Shown here piece after piece: positions 47,301 through 61,793 of a stretch of 64,000 nucleotides of DNA. The stretch is from Luzula sylvatica. Its lineage: Eukaryota; Streptophyta; Magnoliopsida; Poales; Juncaceae. The stretch is taken from positions 68,941,264 through 69,005,263 of the forward strand of contig OX326958.1 of the NCBI GenBank assembly GCA_946800325.1, in the 5' to 3' direction. Made by a program: the position numbers and the translations under genes. Every line of letters begins with the position of its first letter. Position 1 is the stretch's first letter. Under the pieces are notes generated by a model. That model searched no databases. It was given only the letters and a program-made list of their open reading frames with translations, and had not been told where the DNA came from.

Positions 47301-49549
47301 TGAAAAAATTGAAATTTGTGTGTGTTAGTCTTCAATTACGGAGTAATTTGAGTACGGACTAAAAAATGAGTATTTTGCTTGTGTTACACTTCAATTTTAA
47401 CATATTTTTTAAAAATAACTTAATTCAATTTTTTGAAGGTGTAAGACTTCAGTTTTTACATTTTTAAGAAATTTTTGAAAAAATTGGAATTTGTGTGTGT
47501 TAGTCTTCAATTACGGAGTAATTTGAGTTCGTAATAAAAATGGATTATTTTGCTTGTGTTACACTTCAATTTTGACATATTTTTAAAAAATATCTTAATT
47601 CAATTTTTTTAAGGTGTTATACTTCTATTTTTGCATTTTTAAGAAATTTTTTAAAAAATTGAAAGTTGTGTGTGTTAGTCTTCAATTACGGAGTAATTTG
47701 AGTACGGATTAAAAATTGAGTATTTTGCTTGTGTTACACTTCAATTATAACATATTTTTTAAAAATATCTTAATTCAATTTTTTTTAAGGTGTTAGACTT
47801 CAATTTTTGCATTTTTAAGAAAGTTTTCAAAAAAATTGAAATTTGTATGTCTTAGTCTTCAATTACGGAGTAATTTGACTACGGAATAAAAATGGAGTAT
47901 TTTGCTTGTGTTACACTTCAATTTTAACATATTTTTAAAAAATATCTTAATTCAATTTTTTGAAGTTGCTAGACTTCAGTTTTTGAATTTTTAAGAAATG
48001 TTTTAAAAAATTGAAATTTGTGTGTGTTAGTCTTCAATTACGGTGTAATTTGAGTACCGAATAAAAATTGAGTATTTTGCTTGTGTTACACTTCAATTTT
48101 AACATATTTTCAAAAAATATCTTAATTCAATTTTGTGTAGATGTTAGACTTCTGTTTTTGCATTTTTAAGAAATGTTTTAAAAAATTGAAATTTGTGTGT
48201 GTTAGTCTTCAATTACGGTGTAAATTGAGTACGGAATAAAAATTGAGTATTTTGCTTGTGTTACACTTCAATTTTAACATATTTTTAAAAAATATCTTAA
48301 TTCAATTTTTTGAAGGTGTTATACTTCAATTTTTGCATTTTTAAGAAATTTTTTAAAAAATTGAAATTTGTGTGTTTTAGTCTTCAATTACGGAGTAATT
48401 TGAGTACGGACTAAAAAATGAGTATTTTGCTTGTGTTACACTTCAATTTTGACATATTTTTAAAAAATAAATTAATTCAATTTTTTTAAGGTGTTAGACT
48501 TCAGTTTTTGCATTTTTAAGAATTTATGGAAAAATTGAAATTTGTCTGTCTTAGTCTTCAATTACGGAGTAATTTGAGTACGCAATAAAAATGGAGTGTT
48601 TTGCTTGTGTTACACTTCAATTTTAACATAGTTTTAAAAAATATCTCAATTCAATTTTTTGAAGGTGACTTCAATTTTTACATTTTTAAGAAATTTTTGA
48701 TAAAATTGAAATTTGTGTGTGTTAGTCTTCAATTACGGAGTAATTTTAGTACGGAATAAAAATTGAGTATTTTGCTTGTGTTACACTTCAATTTTAACAT
48801 ATTTTTTAAAAATATCTTAATTTTTATTTTTCGAAGGTGTTAGACTTCAATTTTTGCATTTTTAAGAAATTTTGGAAAAAATTGAAATTTGTGTGTCTTA
48901 GTCTTCAATTACGGAGTAATTTGAGTTCGGAATAAAAATTGAATATTTTTCTTGTGTTACACTTCAATTTTAACATATTTTTTAAAAATATCTTAATTCA
49001 ATTTTGTTAAGGTGTTAGACTTCAATTTTTGCATTTTTATGAAATTTTTGAAAAAATTGAAATTTGTGTGTGTTAGTCTTCAATTACGGAGTAATTTGAG
49101 TACGGAATAAAATTTGAGTATTTTGCTTGTGTTACACTTCAATTATAACATATTTTTAAAAAATATCTTAATTCAATTTTTCGAAGGTGTTAGACTTCAA
49201 TTTTTGCATTTTTAAGAAAGTTTTCAAAAAATTGAAATTTGTGTGTCTTAGTCTTCAATTACGGAGTAATTTGAGTACGGAATAAAAATGGAGTATTTTG
49301 CTTGTGTTACACTTCAATTTTGACATATTTTTAAAAAATATCTTAATCCAATTTTTTGAAGGTGTAAGACTTCAGTTTTTGCATTTTTAAGAAATTTTCG
49401 AAAAAATTGAAATTTGTGTGTGTTAGTCTTCAATTACGGAGTAATTTGAGTTCGTAAAAAAAATGGATTATTTTTCTTGTGTTACACTTCAATTTTGACA
49501 TATTTTTAAAAAATATCTTAATTCAATTTTTTTAAGGTGTTATACTTCT
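41344..49549 (+). repeat. 8206-bp (47-monomer) duplication, copy 1
   Basis: Marks that recur 8206 bp later include AAATTTCTGTGTC (41381 and 49587), AAAGCGTTATAC (43591 and 51797), TTTTTGAGAAATT (about 46060 and 54266) and TTTAACAATATC (47235 and 55441). The match shifts near 47.8 kb, where this copy lacks one 18-bp-deleted monomer that copy 2 keeps at about 56081; beyond it the spacing is 8361 bp. Left border: TCAATTTTTGC at 41343 against TCTATTTTTGC at 49549. Confidence 0.87.
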
Positions 49550-52500
49550 ATTTTTGCATTTTTAAGAAATTTTTTAAAAAATTGAAATTTCTGTGTCTTA
49601 GTCTTCAATTACGGAGTAATTTGAGTTCGGAATAAAAATTGAATATTTTTCTTGTGTTACACTTCAATTTTAACATATTTTTAAAAATTATCTTAATTCA
49701 ATTTTTTGAAGGTGTTACACTTCTGTTTTTTGCATTTTTAAGAAATTTTTCAAAAAAATGAAATTTGTTTGTGTTAGTCTTCAATTACGGAGTAATTTGA
49801 GTACGGAATGAAAATTGAGTATTTTCCTTGTGTTACACTTCAATTTTAGAATAGTTTTTAAAAATATCTTAATTCAATTTTTTTAAGGTGTTAGACTTCG
49901 GTTTTTGCATTTTTAAGAAATTTTTGAAAAAATTAAAATTTGTGTGTGTTAGTCTTCAATTACGGAGTAATTTGAGTACGGAATTAAAAATGAGTAGTTT
50001 GCTTGTGTTACACTACAATTTTAACATATTTTTAAAAAATAACTTAATTCAATTTTTTGAAGGTGTGAGACTTCAGTTTTTGCATTTTTAAGAAATTTTT
50101 GAAAAAATTGAAATATGTGTGTGTTAGTCTTCAATTATGGAGTAATTTGAGTTCGTAATAAAAATGGATTATTTTGCTTGTGTTACACTTCAATTTTGAC
50201 ATATTTTTAAAAAATATCTTAATTCAATTTTTTTAAGGTGTTATACTTCTATTTTTGCATTTTTAAGAAATTTTTGAAAAAATTGAAATTTGTGTGTGTT
50301 AGTCTTCAATTACGGAGTAATTTGACTTCGTAATAAAAATGGATTATTTTGCTTGTGTTACACTTCAATTTTGACATATTTTTTAAAAAAATCTTAATTC
50401 AATTTTTTTAAGGTGTTAGACTTCAATTTTTGCATTTTTAAGAAATTTTTGAAAAAATTGAAATTTGTGTGTGTTAGTCTTCAATTACGGAGTAATTTGA
50501 GTACGGAATAAAAATTGAGTATTTTGCTTGTGTTACACTTCAATTTTAACATATTTTCTAAAAATATCTTAATTTTAATTTTTCGAAGGTGTTAGACTTC
50601 AATTTTTGCATTTTTAAGAAATTTTTTAAAAAATTGAAATTTGTGTGTCTTAGTCTTCAATTACGGAGTAATTTGAGTTCGGAATAAAAATTGAATATTT
50701 TTCTTGTGTTACACTTCAATTTTGACATATTTTTAAAAATTATCTTAATTCAATTTTTTGAAGGTGTTACACTTCTGTTTTTTGCATTTTTAAGAAATTT
50801 TTCAAAAAAATGAAATTTGTGTGTGTTAGTCTTCAATTACGGAGTAATTTGTGTACGGAATGAAAATTGAGTATTTTCCTTGTGTTACACTTCAATTTTA
50901 GAATAGTTTTTAAAAATATCTTAATTCAATTTTTTTAAGGTGTTAGACTTCGGTTTTTGCATTTTTATGAAATTTTTGAAAAAATTAAAATTTGTGTGTG
51001 TTAGTCTTCAATTACGGAGTAATTTGAGTACGGACTAAAAAATGAGAATTTTGCTTGTGTTACACTACAATTTTAACATATTTTTAAAAAATAACTTAAT
51101 TCAATTTTTTGAAGGTGTAAGACTTCAGTTTTTGCATTTTTAAGAAATTTTTGAAAAAATTGAAATTTGTGTGTGTTAGTCTTCAATTACGGAGTAATTT
51201 GAGTTCGTAATAAAAATGGATTATTTTGCTTGTGTTACACTTCAATTTTGACATATTTTTAAAAAATATCTTAATTCAATTTTTTTAAGGTGTTATACTT
51301 CTATTTTTTCATTTTTAAGAAATTTTTTAAAAAATTGAAATTTGTGTGTGTTAGTCTTCAATTACGGAGTAATTTGAGTACGGAATAAAAATTGAGTATT
51401 TTGCTTGTGTTACACTTCAATTATAACATATTTTTTAAAAATATCTTAATTCAATTTTTTCAAGGTGTTAGACTTCAATTTTTGCATTTTTTAGAAATTT
51501 TTGAAAAAATTGAAATTTGTGTGTGTTAGTCTTCAATTACGGAGTAATTTGAGTATTTTGCTTGTGTTACACTTCAATTTTAACATATTTTCAAAAAATA
51601 TAGTAATTCAATTTTTCGATGATGTTAGACTTCAATTTTTGCATTTTTAAGAAATTTTTTAAAAAATTGAAATTTGTGTGTGTTAGTCTTCAATTACGGA
51701 GTAATTTGAGTTCGTAATAAAAATGGATTATTTTGCTTGTGTTACACTTCAATTTTAACATATTTTTAAAAAATATCTTAATTCAATTTTTTTAAAGCGT
51801 TATACTTCAATTTTTGCATTTTTAAGAAATTTTTTAAAAAATTGAAATTTGTGTGTGTTAGTCTTCAATTACGTAGTAATTTGAGTACGGACTAAAAAAT
51901 GATTATTTTGCTTGTGTTAAACTTCAATTTTGACATATTTTTAAAAAATAAATTAATTCAATTTTTTTAAGGTGTTAGACTTCAGTTTTTGCATTTTTAA
52001 GAATTTTTTGAAAAAATTGAAATTTGTATGTCTTAGTCTTCAATTACGGAGTAATTTGAGTACGGAATAAAAATGGAGTATTTTGCTTGTGTTACACTTC
52101 AATTTTAACATAGTTTTAAAAAATATCTCAATTCAATTTTTTGAAGGTGACTTCAATTTTTGCATTTTTACGAAATTTTTGATAAAATTGAAATTTGTGT
52201 GTGTTAGTCTTCAATTACGGAGTAATTTTAGTACGGAATAAAAATTGAGTATTTTGCTTGTGTTACACTTCAATTTTAACATATTTTTTAAAAATATCTT
52301 AATTTTAATTTTTCGAAGGTGTTAGACTTCAATTTTTGCATTTTTAAGAAATTTTTGAAAAAATTGAAATTTGTGTGTCTTAGTCTTCAATTACGGAGTA
52401 ATTTGAGTTCAGAATAAAAATTGAATATTTTTCTTGTGTTACACTTCAATTTTAACATATTTTTAAAAATTATCTTAATTCAATTTTGTGTAGGTGTTAG

Positions 52501-53074
52501 ACTTCAGTTTTTGCATTTTTAAGAAAGTTTTTAAAAAATTGAAATGTGTGTGTGTAAGTCTTCAATTACGGAGTAATTTGAGTTCGTAATAAAAATGGAT
52601 TATTTTGCTTGTGTTACACTTCAATTTTAACATATTTTTAAAAATATCTTAATTCAATTTTTTTAAGGTGTTATACTTCAATTTTTGCATTTTTAAGAAA
52701 TTTTTTAAAAAGTTGAAATTTGTGTGTGTTAGTCTTCAATTACGGTGTAATTTGAGTACGGAATAAAAATTGAGTATTTTGCTTGTGTTACACTTCAATT
52801 TTAACATATTTTTAAAAAATATCTTAATTCAATTTTGTGTAGGTGTTAGACTTCAGTTTTTGCATTTTATAGAAATTTTTTAAAAAATTGAAATTTGTGT
52901 GTGTTAGTCTTCAATTACGGAGTAATTTGAGTTCGTAATAAAAATGGATTATTTTGCTTGTGTTACACTTCAATTTTAACATATTTTTAAAAAATATCTT
53001 AATTCAATTTTTTTAAGGTGTTATACTTCAATTTTTGCATTTTTAAGAAATTTTTTAAAAAATTGAAATTTGTA

Positions 53075-56000
53075 TGTGTTAGTCTTCAATTACGGAGTAA
53101 TTTGAGTACGGACTAAAAAATGAGTATTTTGCTTGTGTTACACTTCAATTTTGACATATTTTTAAAAAATAAATTAATTCAATTTTTTTAAGGTGTTAGA
53201 ATTCAGTTTTTGCATTTTTAAGAATTTTTTGAAAAAATTGAAATTTGTGTGTCTTAGTCTTCAATTACGGAGTAATTTGAGTACGGAATAAAAATGGAGT
53301 ATTTTGCTTGTGTTACACTTCAATTTTAACATAGTTTTGAAAAATATGTCAATTCAATTTTTTGAAGGTGACTTCAATTTTTGCATTTTTAAGAAATTTT
53401 TGATAAAATAGAAATTTGTGTGTGTTAGTCTTCCATTACGGAGTAATTTTAGTACGGAATAAAAATTGAGTATTTTGCTTGTGTTACACTTCAATTTTCA
53501 CATATTTTTTAAAAATATCTTAATTTTAATTTTTCGAAGGTGTTAGACTTCAATTTTTGCATTTTTAAGAAATTTTTTAAAAAATAGAAATTTGTGTGTC
53601 TTAGTCTTCAATTACGGAGTAATTTGAGTTCGGAATAAAAATTGAATATTTTTCTTGTGTTACACTTCAATTTTAACATATTTTTAAAAATTATCTTAAT
53701 TCAATTTTTTGAAGGTGTTACACTTCTGTATTTTGCATTTTTAAGAAATTTTTCAAAAAAATGAAATTTGTGTGTGTTAGTCTTCAATTACGGAGTAATT
53801 TGAGTACGGAATGAAAATTGAGTATTTTCCTTGTGTTACACTTCAATTTTAGAATAGTTTTTAAAAATATCTTAATTCAATTTTTTTTAAGGTGTTAGAC
53901 TTTGGTTTTTGCATTTTTAAGAAATTTTTGCAAAAAATTAAAATTTGTGTGTGTTAGTCTTCAATTACGGACTAATTTGAGTACGGAATTAAAAATGAGT
54001 AGTTTGCTTGTGTTACACTACAATTTTAACATATTTTTAAAAAATAACTTAATTCAATTTTTTGAAGGTGTAAGACTTCAGTTTTTGCATTTTTAAGAAA
54101 TTTTTGAAAAAATTGAAATATGTGTGTGTTAGTCTTCAATTACGGAGTAATTTGACTTCGTAATAAAAATGCATTATTTTGCTTGTGTTACACTTCAATT
54201 TTGACATATTTTTAAAAAATATCTTAATTCAATTTTTTTAAGGTGTTATACTTCTATTTTTGCATTTTTGAGAAATTTTTGAAAAAATTGAAATTTGTGT
54301 GTGTTAGTCTTCAATTACGGAGTAATTTGAGTTCGTAATAAAAATGGATTATTTTGCTTGTGTTACACTTCAATTTTGACATATTTTTAAAAAATATCTT
54401 AATTCAATTTTTTTTTGAGGTGTTAGACTTCAATTTTTGCATTTTTAAGAAATTTTTGAAAAAATTTAAATTTGTGTGTGTTAGTCTTCAATTACGGAGT
54501 AATTTGAGTACGGAATAAAAATTGAGTATTTTGCTTGTGTTACACTTCAGTTTTAACATATTTTTAAAAATATCTTAATTCAATTTTTCGAAGGTGTTAG
54601 ACTTCAATTTTTGCATTTTTAAGAAAGTTTTCAAAAAATTGAAATTTGTGTGTCTTAGTCTTCAATTACGGAGTAATTTGAGTACGGAATAAAAATGGAG
54701 TATTTTGCTTGTGTTACACTTCAATTTTAGCATATTTTTAAAAAATATCTTAATTCAATTTTTTGAAGGTGCTAGACTTCAGTTTTTGCATTTTTAAGAA
54801 ATTTTTTAAAAAATTGAAAATTGTGTGTGTTAGTCTTCAATTACGGTGTGATTTGAGTACGGAATAAAAATTGAGTATTTTTCTTGTGTTACACTTCAAT
54901 TTTAACATATTTTTATAAAATATCTTAATTCAACTTTGTGTAGGTGTTAGACTTCAGTTTTTGCATTTTTAAGAAAGTTTTTAAAAAATTGAAATTTGTG
55001 TGTGTTAGTCTTCAATTACGGAGTAATTTGAGTTCGTAATAAAAATGGATTATTTTGCTTGTGTTACACTTCAATTTTGACATATTTTTAAAAAATATCT
55101 TAATTCAATTTTTTTAAGGTGTTATACTTCTATTTTTGCATTTTTAAGAAATTTTTTAAAAAATTGAAATTTGTGTGTGTTAGTCTTCAATTACGGAGTA
55201 ATTTGAGTACGGAATAAAAATTGAGTATTTTGCTTGTGTTACACTTCAATTTTAACATATTTTTTAAAAATATCTTAATTCAATTTTTTGAAGGTGTTAC
55301 ACTTCTGTTTTTTGCATTTTTGAGAAATATTTCAAAAAAATGAAATTTGAGTGTGTTAGTCTTCAATTACGGAGTAATTTGAGTACGGAATGAAAATTGA
55401 GTATTTTCCTTGTGTTACACTTCAATTTTAGAATAGTTTTTAACAATATCTTAATTTAATTTTTTTAAGGTGTTAGACTTCGGTTTTTGCATTTTTAAGA
55501 AATTTTTGAAAAAATTGAAATTTGTGTGTGTTAGTCTTCAATTACGGAGTAATTTGAGTACGGACTAAAAAATGAGTATTTTGCTTGTGTTACACTTCAA
55601 TTTTAACATATTTTTTAAAAATAACTTAATTCAATTTTTTGAAGGTGTAAGACTTCAGTTTTTACATTTTTAAGAAATTTTTGAAAAAATTGGAATTTGT
55701 GTGTGTTAGTCTTCAATTACGGAGTAATTTGAGTTCGTAATAAAAATGGATTATTTTGCTTGTGTTACACTTCAATTTTGACATATTTTTAAAAAATATC
55801 TTAATTCAATTTTTTTAAGGTGTTATACTTCTATTTTTGCATTTTTAAGAAATTTTTTAAAAAATTGAAAGTTGTGTGTGTTAGTCTTCAATTACGGAGT
55901 AATTTGAGTACGGAATAAAAATTGAGTATTTTGCTTGTGTTACACTTCAATTATAACATATTTTTTAAAAATATCTTAATTCAATTTTTTTAAGGTGTTA

Positions 56001-56731
56001 GACTTCAATTTTTGCATTTTTAAGAAATTTTTGAAAAAATTGAAATTTGTGTGTGTTAGTCTTCAATTACGGAGTAATTTGAGTATTTTGCTTGTGTTAC
56101 ACTTCAATTTTATCATATTTTCAAAAAATATAGTAATTCAATTTTTCGAAGATGTTAGACTTCAATTTTTGCATTTTTAAGAAAGTTTTCAAAAAATTGA
56201 AATTTGTGTGTCTTAGTCTTCAATTACGGAGTAATTTGACTACGGAATAAAAATGGAGTATTTTGCTTGTGTTACACTTCAATTTTAACATATTTTTAAA
56301 AAATATCTTAATTCAATTTTTTGAAGGTGCTAGACTTCAGTTTTTGAATTTTTAAGAAATTTTTTAAAAAATTGAAATTTGTGTGTGTTAGTCTTCAATT
56401 ACGGTGTAATTTGAGTACGGAATAAAAATTGAGTATTTTGCTTGTGTTACACTTCAATTTTAACATATTTTGAAAAAATATCTTAATTCAATTTTGTGTA
56501 GGTGTTAGACTTCAGTTTTTGCATTTTTAAGAAATGTTTTAAAAAATTGAAATTTGTGTGTGTTAGTCTTCAATTACGGTGTAAATTGAGTACGGAATAA
56601 AAATTGAGTATTTTGCTTGTGTTACACTTCAATTTTAACATATTTTTAAAAAATATCTTAATTCAATTTTTTGAAGGTGTTATACTTCAATTTTTGCATT
56701 TTTAAGAAATTTTTTAAAAAATTGAAATTTG
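53075..56731 (+). repeat. 3657-bp (21-monomer) tandem duplication, copy 1
   Basis: Marks at 3657-bp spacing include GTTAGAATTCAG (about 53205 and 56862), GAGAAATATTTC (about 55323 and 58980) and the 18-bp-deleted monomer (56081 and 59738). The left border lies near 53075, where TTTGTATGTGTTAG departs from TTTGTGTGTTTTAG at 56732, just before the conserved TTAGTCTTCAATTACGG segment. Copies differ by occasional point changes, such as CTTCTGTATTTTGC at about 53727. Confidence 0.87.
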
Positions 56732-59700
56732 TGTGTTTTAGTCTTCAATTACGGAGTAATTTGAGTACGGACTAAAAAATGAGTATTTTGCTTGTGTTAC
56801 ACTTCAATTTTGACATATTTTTAAAAAATAAATTAATTCAATTTTTTTAAGGTGTTAGAATTCAGTTTTTGCATTTTTAAGAATTTTTTGAAAAAATTGA
56901 AATTTGTGTGTCTTAGTCTTCAATTACGGAGTAATTTGAGTACGGAATAAAAATGGAGTATTTTGCTTGTGTTACACTTCAATTTTAACATAGTTTTGAA
57001 AAATATGTCAATTCAATTTTTTGAAGGTGACTTCAATTTTTGCATTTTTAAGAAATTTTTGATAAAATAGAAATTTGTGTGTGTTAGTCTTCAATTACGG
57101 AGTAATTTTAGTACGGAATAAAAATTGAGTATTTTGCTTGTGTTACACTTCAATTTTCACATATTTTTTAAAAATATCTTAATTTTAATTTTTCGAAGGT
57201 GTTAGACTTCAATTTTTGCATTTTTAAGAAATTTTTTAAAAAATAGAAATTTGTGTGTCTTAGTCTTCAATTACGGAGTAATTTGAGTTCGGAATAAAAA
57301 TTGAATATTTTTCTTGTGTTACACTTCAATTTTAACATATTTTTAAAAATTATCTTAATTCAATTTTTTTAAGGTGTTACACTTCTGTTTTTTGCATTTT
57401 TAAGAAATTTTTCAAAAAAATGAAATTTGTGTGTGTTAGTCTTCAATTACGGAGTAATTTGAGTACGGAATGAAAATTGAGTATTTTCCTTGTGTTACAC
57501 TTCAATTTTAGAATAGTTTTTAAAAATATCTTAATTCAATTTTTTTTAAGGTGTTAGACTTTGGTTTTTGCATTTTTAAGAAATTTTTGAAAAAATTAAA
57601 ATTTGTGTGTGTTAGTCTTCAATTACGGACTAATTTGAGTACGGAATTAAAAATGAGTAGTTTGCTTGTGTTACACTACAATTTTAACATATTTTTAAAA
57701 AATAACTTAATTCAATTTTTTGAAGGTGTAAGACTTCAGTTTTTGCATTTTTAAGAAATTTTTGAAAAAATTGAAATATGTGTGTGTTAGTCTTCAATTA
57801 CGGAGTAATTTGACTTCGTAATAAAAATGCATTATTTTGCTTATGTTACACTTCAATTTTGACATATTTTTAAAAAATATCTTAATTCAATTTTTTTAAG
57901 GTGTTATACTTCTATTTTTGCATTTTTGAGAAATTTTTGAAAAAATTGAAATTTGTGTGTGTTAGTCTTCAATTACGGAGTAATTTGAGTTCGTAATAAA
58001 AATGGATTATTTTGCTTGTGTTACACTTCAATTTTGACATATTTTTAAAAAATATCTTAATTCAATTTTTTTTGAGGTGTTAGACTTCAATTTTTGCATT
58101 TTTAAGAAATTTTTGAAAAAATTGAAATTTGTGTGTGTTAGTCTTCAATTACGGAGTAATTTGAGTACGGAATAAAAATTGAGTATTTTGCTTGTGTTAC
58201 ACTTCAATTTTAACATATTTTTAAAAATATCTTAATTCAATTTTTCGAAGGTGTTAGACTTCAATTTTTGCATTTTTAAGAAAGTTTTCAAAAAATTGAA
58301 ATTTGTGTGTCTTAGTCTTCAATTACGGAGTAATTTGAGTACGGAATAAAAATGGAGTATTTTGCTTGTGTTACACTTCAATTTTAGCATATTTTTAAAA
58401 AATATCATAATTTAATTTTTTGAAGGTGCTAGACTTCAGTTTTTGCATTTTTAAGAAATTTTTTAAAAAATTGAAATTTGTGTGTGTTAGTCTTCAATTA
58501 CGGTGTGATTTGAGTACGGAATAAAAATTGAGTATTTTGCTTGTGTTACACTTCAATTTTAACATATTTTTAAAAAATATCTTAATTCAACTTTGTGTAG
58601 GTGTTAGACTTCAGTTTTTGCATTTTTAAGAAATTTTTTAAAAAATTGAAATTTGTGTGTGTTAGTCTTCAATTACGGAGTAATTTGAGTTCGTAATAAA
58701 AATGGATTATTTTGCTTGTGTTACACTTCAATTTTGACATATTTTTAAAAAATATCTTAATTCAATTTTTTTAAGGTGTTATACTTCTATTTTTGCATTT
58801 TTAAGAAATTTTTTAAAAAATTGAAATTTGTGTGTGTTAGTCTTCAATTACGGAGTAATTTGAGTACGGAATAAAAATTGAGTATTTTGCTTGTGTTACA
58901 CTTCAATTTTAACATATTTTTTAAAAATATCTTAATTCAATTTTTTGAAGGTGTTACACTTCTGTTTTTTGCATTTTTGAGAAATATTTCAAAAAAATGA
59001 AATTTGAGTGTGTTAGTCTTCAATTACGGAGTAATTTGAGTACGGAATGAAAATTGAGTATTTTCCTTGTGTTACACTACAATTTTAGAATAGTTTTTAA
59101 CAATATCTTAATTTAATTTTTTTAAGGTGTTAGACTTCGGTTTTTGCATTTTTAAGAAATTTTTGAAAAAATTGAAATTTGTGTGTGTTAGTCTTCAATT
59201 ACGGAGTAATTTGAGTACGGACTAAAAAATGAGTATTTTGCTTGTGTTACACTTCAATTTTAACATATTTTTTAAAAATAACTTAATTCAATTTTTTGAA
59301 GGTGTAAGACTTCAGTTTTTACATTTTTAAGAAATTTTTGAAAAAATTGGAATTTGTGTGTGTTAGTCTTCAATTACGGAGTAATTTGAGTTCGTAATAA
59401 AAATGGATTATTTTGCTTGTGTTACACTTCAATTTTGACATATTTTTAAAAAATATCTTAATTCAATTTTTTTAAGGTGTTATACTTCTATTTTTGCATT
59501 TTTAAGAAATTTTTTAAAAAATTGAAAGTTGTGTGTGTTAGTCTTCAATTACGGAGTAATTTGAGTACGGAATAAAAATTGAGTATTTTGCTTGTGTTAC
59601 ACTTCAATTATAACAAATTTTTTAAAAATATCTTAATTCAATTTTTTTAAGGTGTTAGACTTCAATTTTTGCATTTTTAAGAAATTTTTGAAAAAATTGA

Positions 59701-60388
59701 AATTTGTGTGTGTTAGTCTTCAATTACGGAGTAATTTGAGTATTTTGCTTGTGTTACACTTCAATTTTAACATATTTTCAAAAAATATAGTAATTCAATT
59801 TTTCGAAGATGTTAGACTTCAATTTTTGCATTTTTAAGAAAGTTTTCAAAAAATTGAAATTTGTGTGTCTTAGTCTTCAATTACGGAGTAATTTGACTAC
59901 GGAATAAAAATGGAGTATTTTGCTTGTGTTACACTTCAATTTTAACATATTTTTAAAAAATATCTTAATTCAATTTTTTGAAGGTGCTAGACTTCAGTTT
60001 TTGAATTTTTAAGAAATTTTTTAAAAAATTGAAATTTGTGTGTGTTAGTCTTCAATTACGGTGTAATTTGAGTACGGAATAAAAATTGAGTATTTTGCTT
60101 GTGTTACACTTCAATTTTAACATATTTTCAAAAAATATCTTAATTCAATTTTGTGTAGGTGTTAGACTTCAGTTTTTGCATTTTTAAGAAATGTTTTAAA
60201 AAATTGAAATTTGTGTGTGTTAGTCTTCAATTACGTTGTAAATTGAGTACGGAATAAAAATTGAGTATTTTGCTTGTGTTACACTTCAATTTTAACATAT
60301 TTTTAAAAAATATCTTAATTCAATTTTTTGAAGGTGTTATACTTCAATTTTTGCATTTTTAAGAAATTTTTTAAAAAATTGAAATTTG
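56732..60388 (+). repeat. 3657-bp (21-monomer) tandem duplication, copy 2
   Basis: Continues copy 1 in phase. After about 60388 the sequence takes up the 48.37-kb type (GGTGTTAGACTTCAG instead of GGTGTTAGAATTCAG), showing that the extra unit was inserted inside the already duplicated 8206-bp block. Confidence 0.87.
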
Positions 60389-61793
60389 TGTGTTTTAGTC
60401 TTCAATTACGGAGTAATTTGAGTACGGACTAAAAAATGAGTATTTTGCTTGTGTTACACTTCAATTTTGACATATTTTTAAAAAATAAATTAATTCAATT
60501 TTTTTAAGGTGTTAGACTTCAGTTTTTGCATTTTTAAGAATTTTTTGGAAAAATTGAAATTTGTCTGTCTTAGTCTTCAATTACGGAGTAATTTGAGTAC
60601 GGAATAAAAATGGAGTATTTTGCTTGTGTTACATTTCAATTTTAACATAGTTTTAAAAAATATCTCAATTCAATTTTTTGAAGGTGACTTCAATTTTTAC
60701 ATTTTTAAGAAATTTTTGATAAAATTGAAATTTGTGTGTGTTAGTCTTCAATTACGGAGTAATTTTAGTACGGAATAAAAATTGAGTATTTTGCTTGTGT
60801 TACACTTCAATTTTAACATATTTTTTAAAAATATCTTAATTTTTATTTTTCGAAGGTGTTAGACTTCAATTTTTGCATTTTTAAGAAATTTTGGAAAAAA
60901 TTGAAATTTGTGTGTCTTAGTCTTCAATTACGGAGTAATTTGAGTTTGGAATAAAAATTGAATATTTTTCTTGTGTTACACTTCAATTTTAACATATTTT
61001 TTAAAAATATCTTAATTCAATTTTGTTAAGGTGTTAGACTTCAATTTTTGCATTTTTATGAAATTTTTGAAAAAATTGAAATTTGTGTGTGTTAGTCTTC
61101 AATTACGGAGTAATTTGAGTACGGAATAAAAATTGAGTATTTTGCTTGTGTTACACTTCAATTATAACATATTTTTAAAAAATATCTTAATTCAATTTTT
61201 CGAAGGTGTTAGACTTCGATTTTTGCATTTTTAAGAAAGTTTTCAAAAAATTGAAATTTGTGTGTCTTAGTCTTCAATTACGGAGTAATTTGAGTACGGA
61301 ATAAAAATGGAGTATTTTGCTTGTGTTACACTTCAATTTTAACATATTTTTAAAAAATATCTTAATTCAATTTTTTGAAGGTGTAAGACTTCAGTTTTTG
61401 CATTTTTAAGAAATTTTCGAAAAAATTGAAATTTGTGTGTGTTAGTCTTCAATTACGGAGTAAATTGAGTATGGACTAAAAAATGAGTATTTTGCTTGTG
61501 TTACACTTCAATTTTAACATATTTTTTAAAAATAACTTAATTCAATTTTTTGAAGGTGTAAGACTTCAGTTTTTGCATTTTTAAGAAATTTTCGAAAAAA
61601 TTGAAATTTGTGTGTGTTAGTCTTCAATTACGGAGTAATTTGAGTTCGTAATAAAAATGGATTATTTTTCTTGTGTTACACTTCAATTTTGACACATTTT
61701 TAAAAAATATCTTAATTCAATTTTTTTAAGGTGTTATACTTCTATTTTTGCATTTTTAAGAAATTTTTGAAAAAATTGAAATTTGTTTGTGTT
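59990..61793 (+). repeat. 2207-bp duplication, copy 1
   Basis: Marks ACGTTGTAAATTGAG (60233 and 62440), TTACATTTCAATT (about 60630 and 62837), GAGTTTGGAATAAA (about 60942 and 63149), GAGTATGGAC (about 61467 and 63674) and TTTTGACACATTTTT (about 61688 and 63895) recur 2207 bp later. I noticed no mismatch between 60.0-61.79 and 62.2-64.0 kb. 2207 is not a whole number of monomers; adding the 65-bp deletion at 62020 gives 2272, or 13 monomers. Confidence 0.85.

Larger units (their letters stand above)
49550..61700 (+). repeat. 8206-bp duplication, copy 2, enlarged
   Basis: Follows copy 1 from 49550 to about 56.0 kb at a spacing of 8206 bp, then at 8361 bp to about 56.7 kb. It is then interrupted by the extra 3657-bp unit. 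From about 60389 it matches 48.37 kb onward at about 12017 bp spacing (for example AAATTTTGGAAAAAATTG at about 48870 and 60887). The right limit is approximate because extra monomers intervene near 61.4 kb. Confidence 0.75.

Noticed and set aside
39053..59837. Recurrent ORFs of 61-74 codons with similar proteins (39053, 41682, 42383, 45687, 49888, 53902, 55995, 57551, 59652, also 6790)
   Set aside because: They span little more than one monomer and reappear only where the 175-bp unit (not a multiple of three) happens to lack stops. Their similarity is that of the satellite itself. They have no recognisable coding signature or domain.
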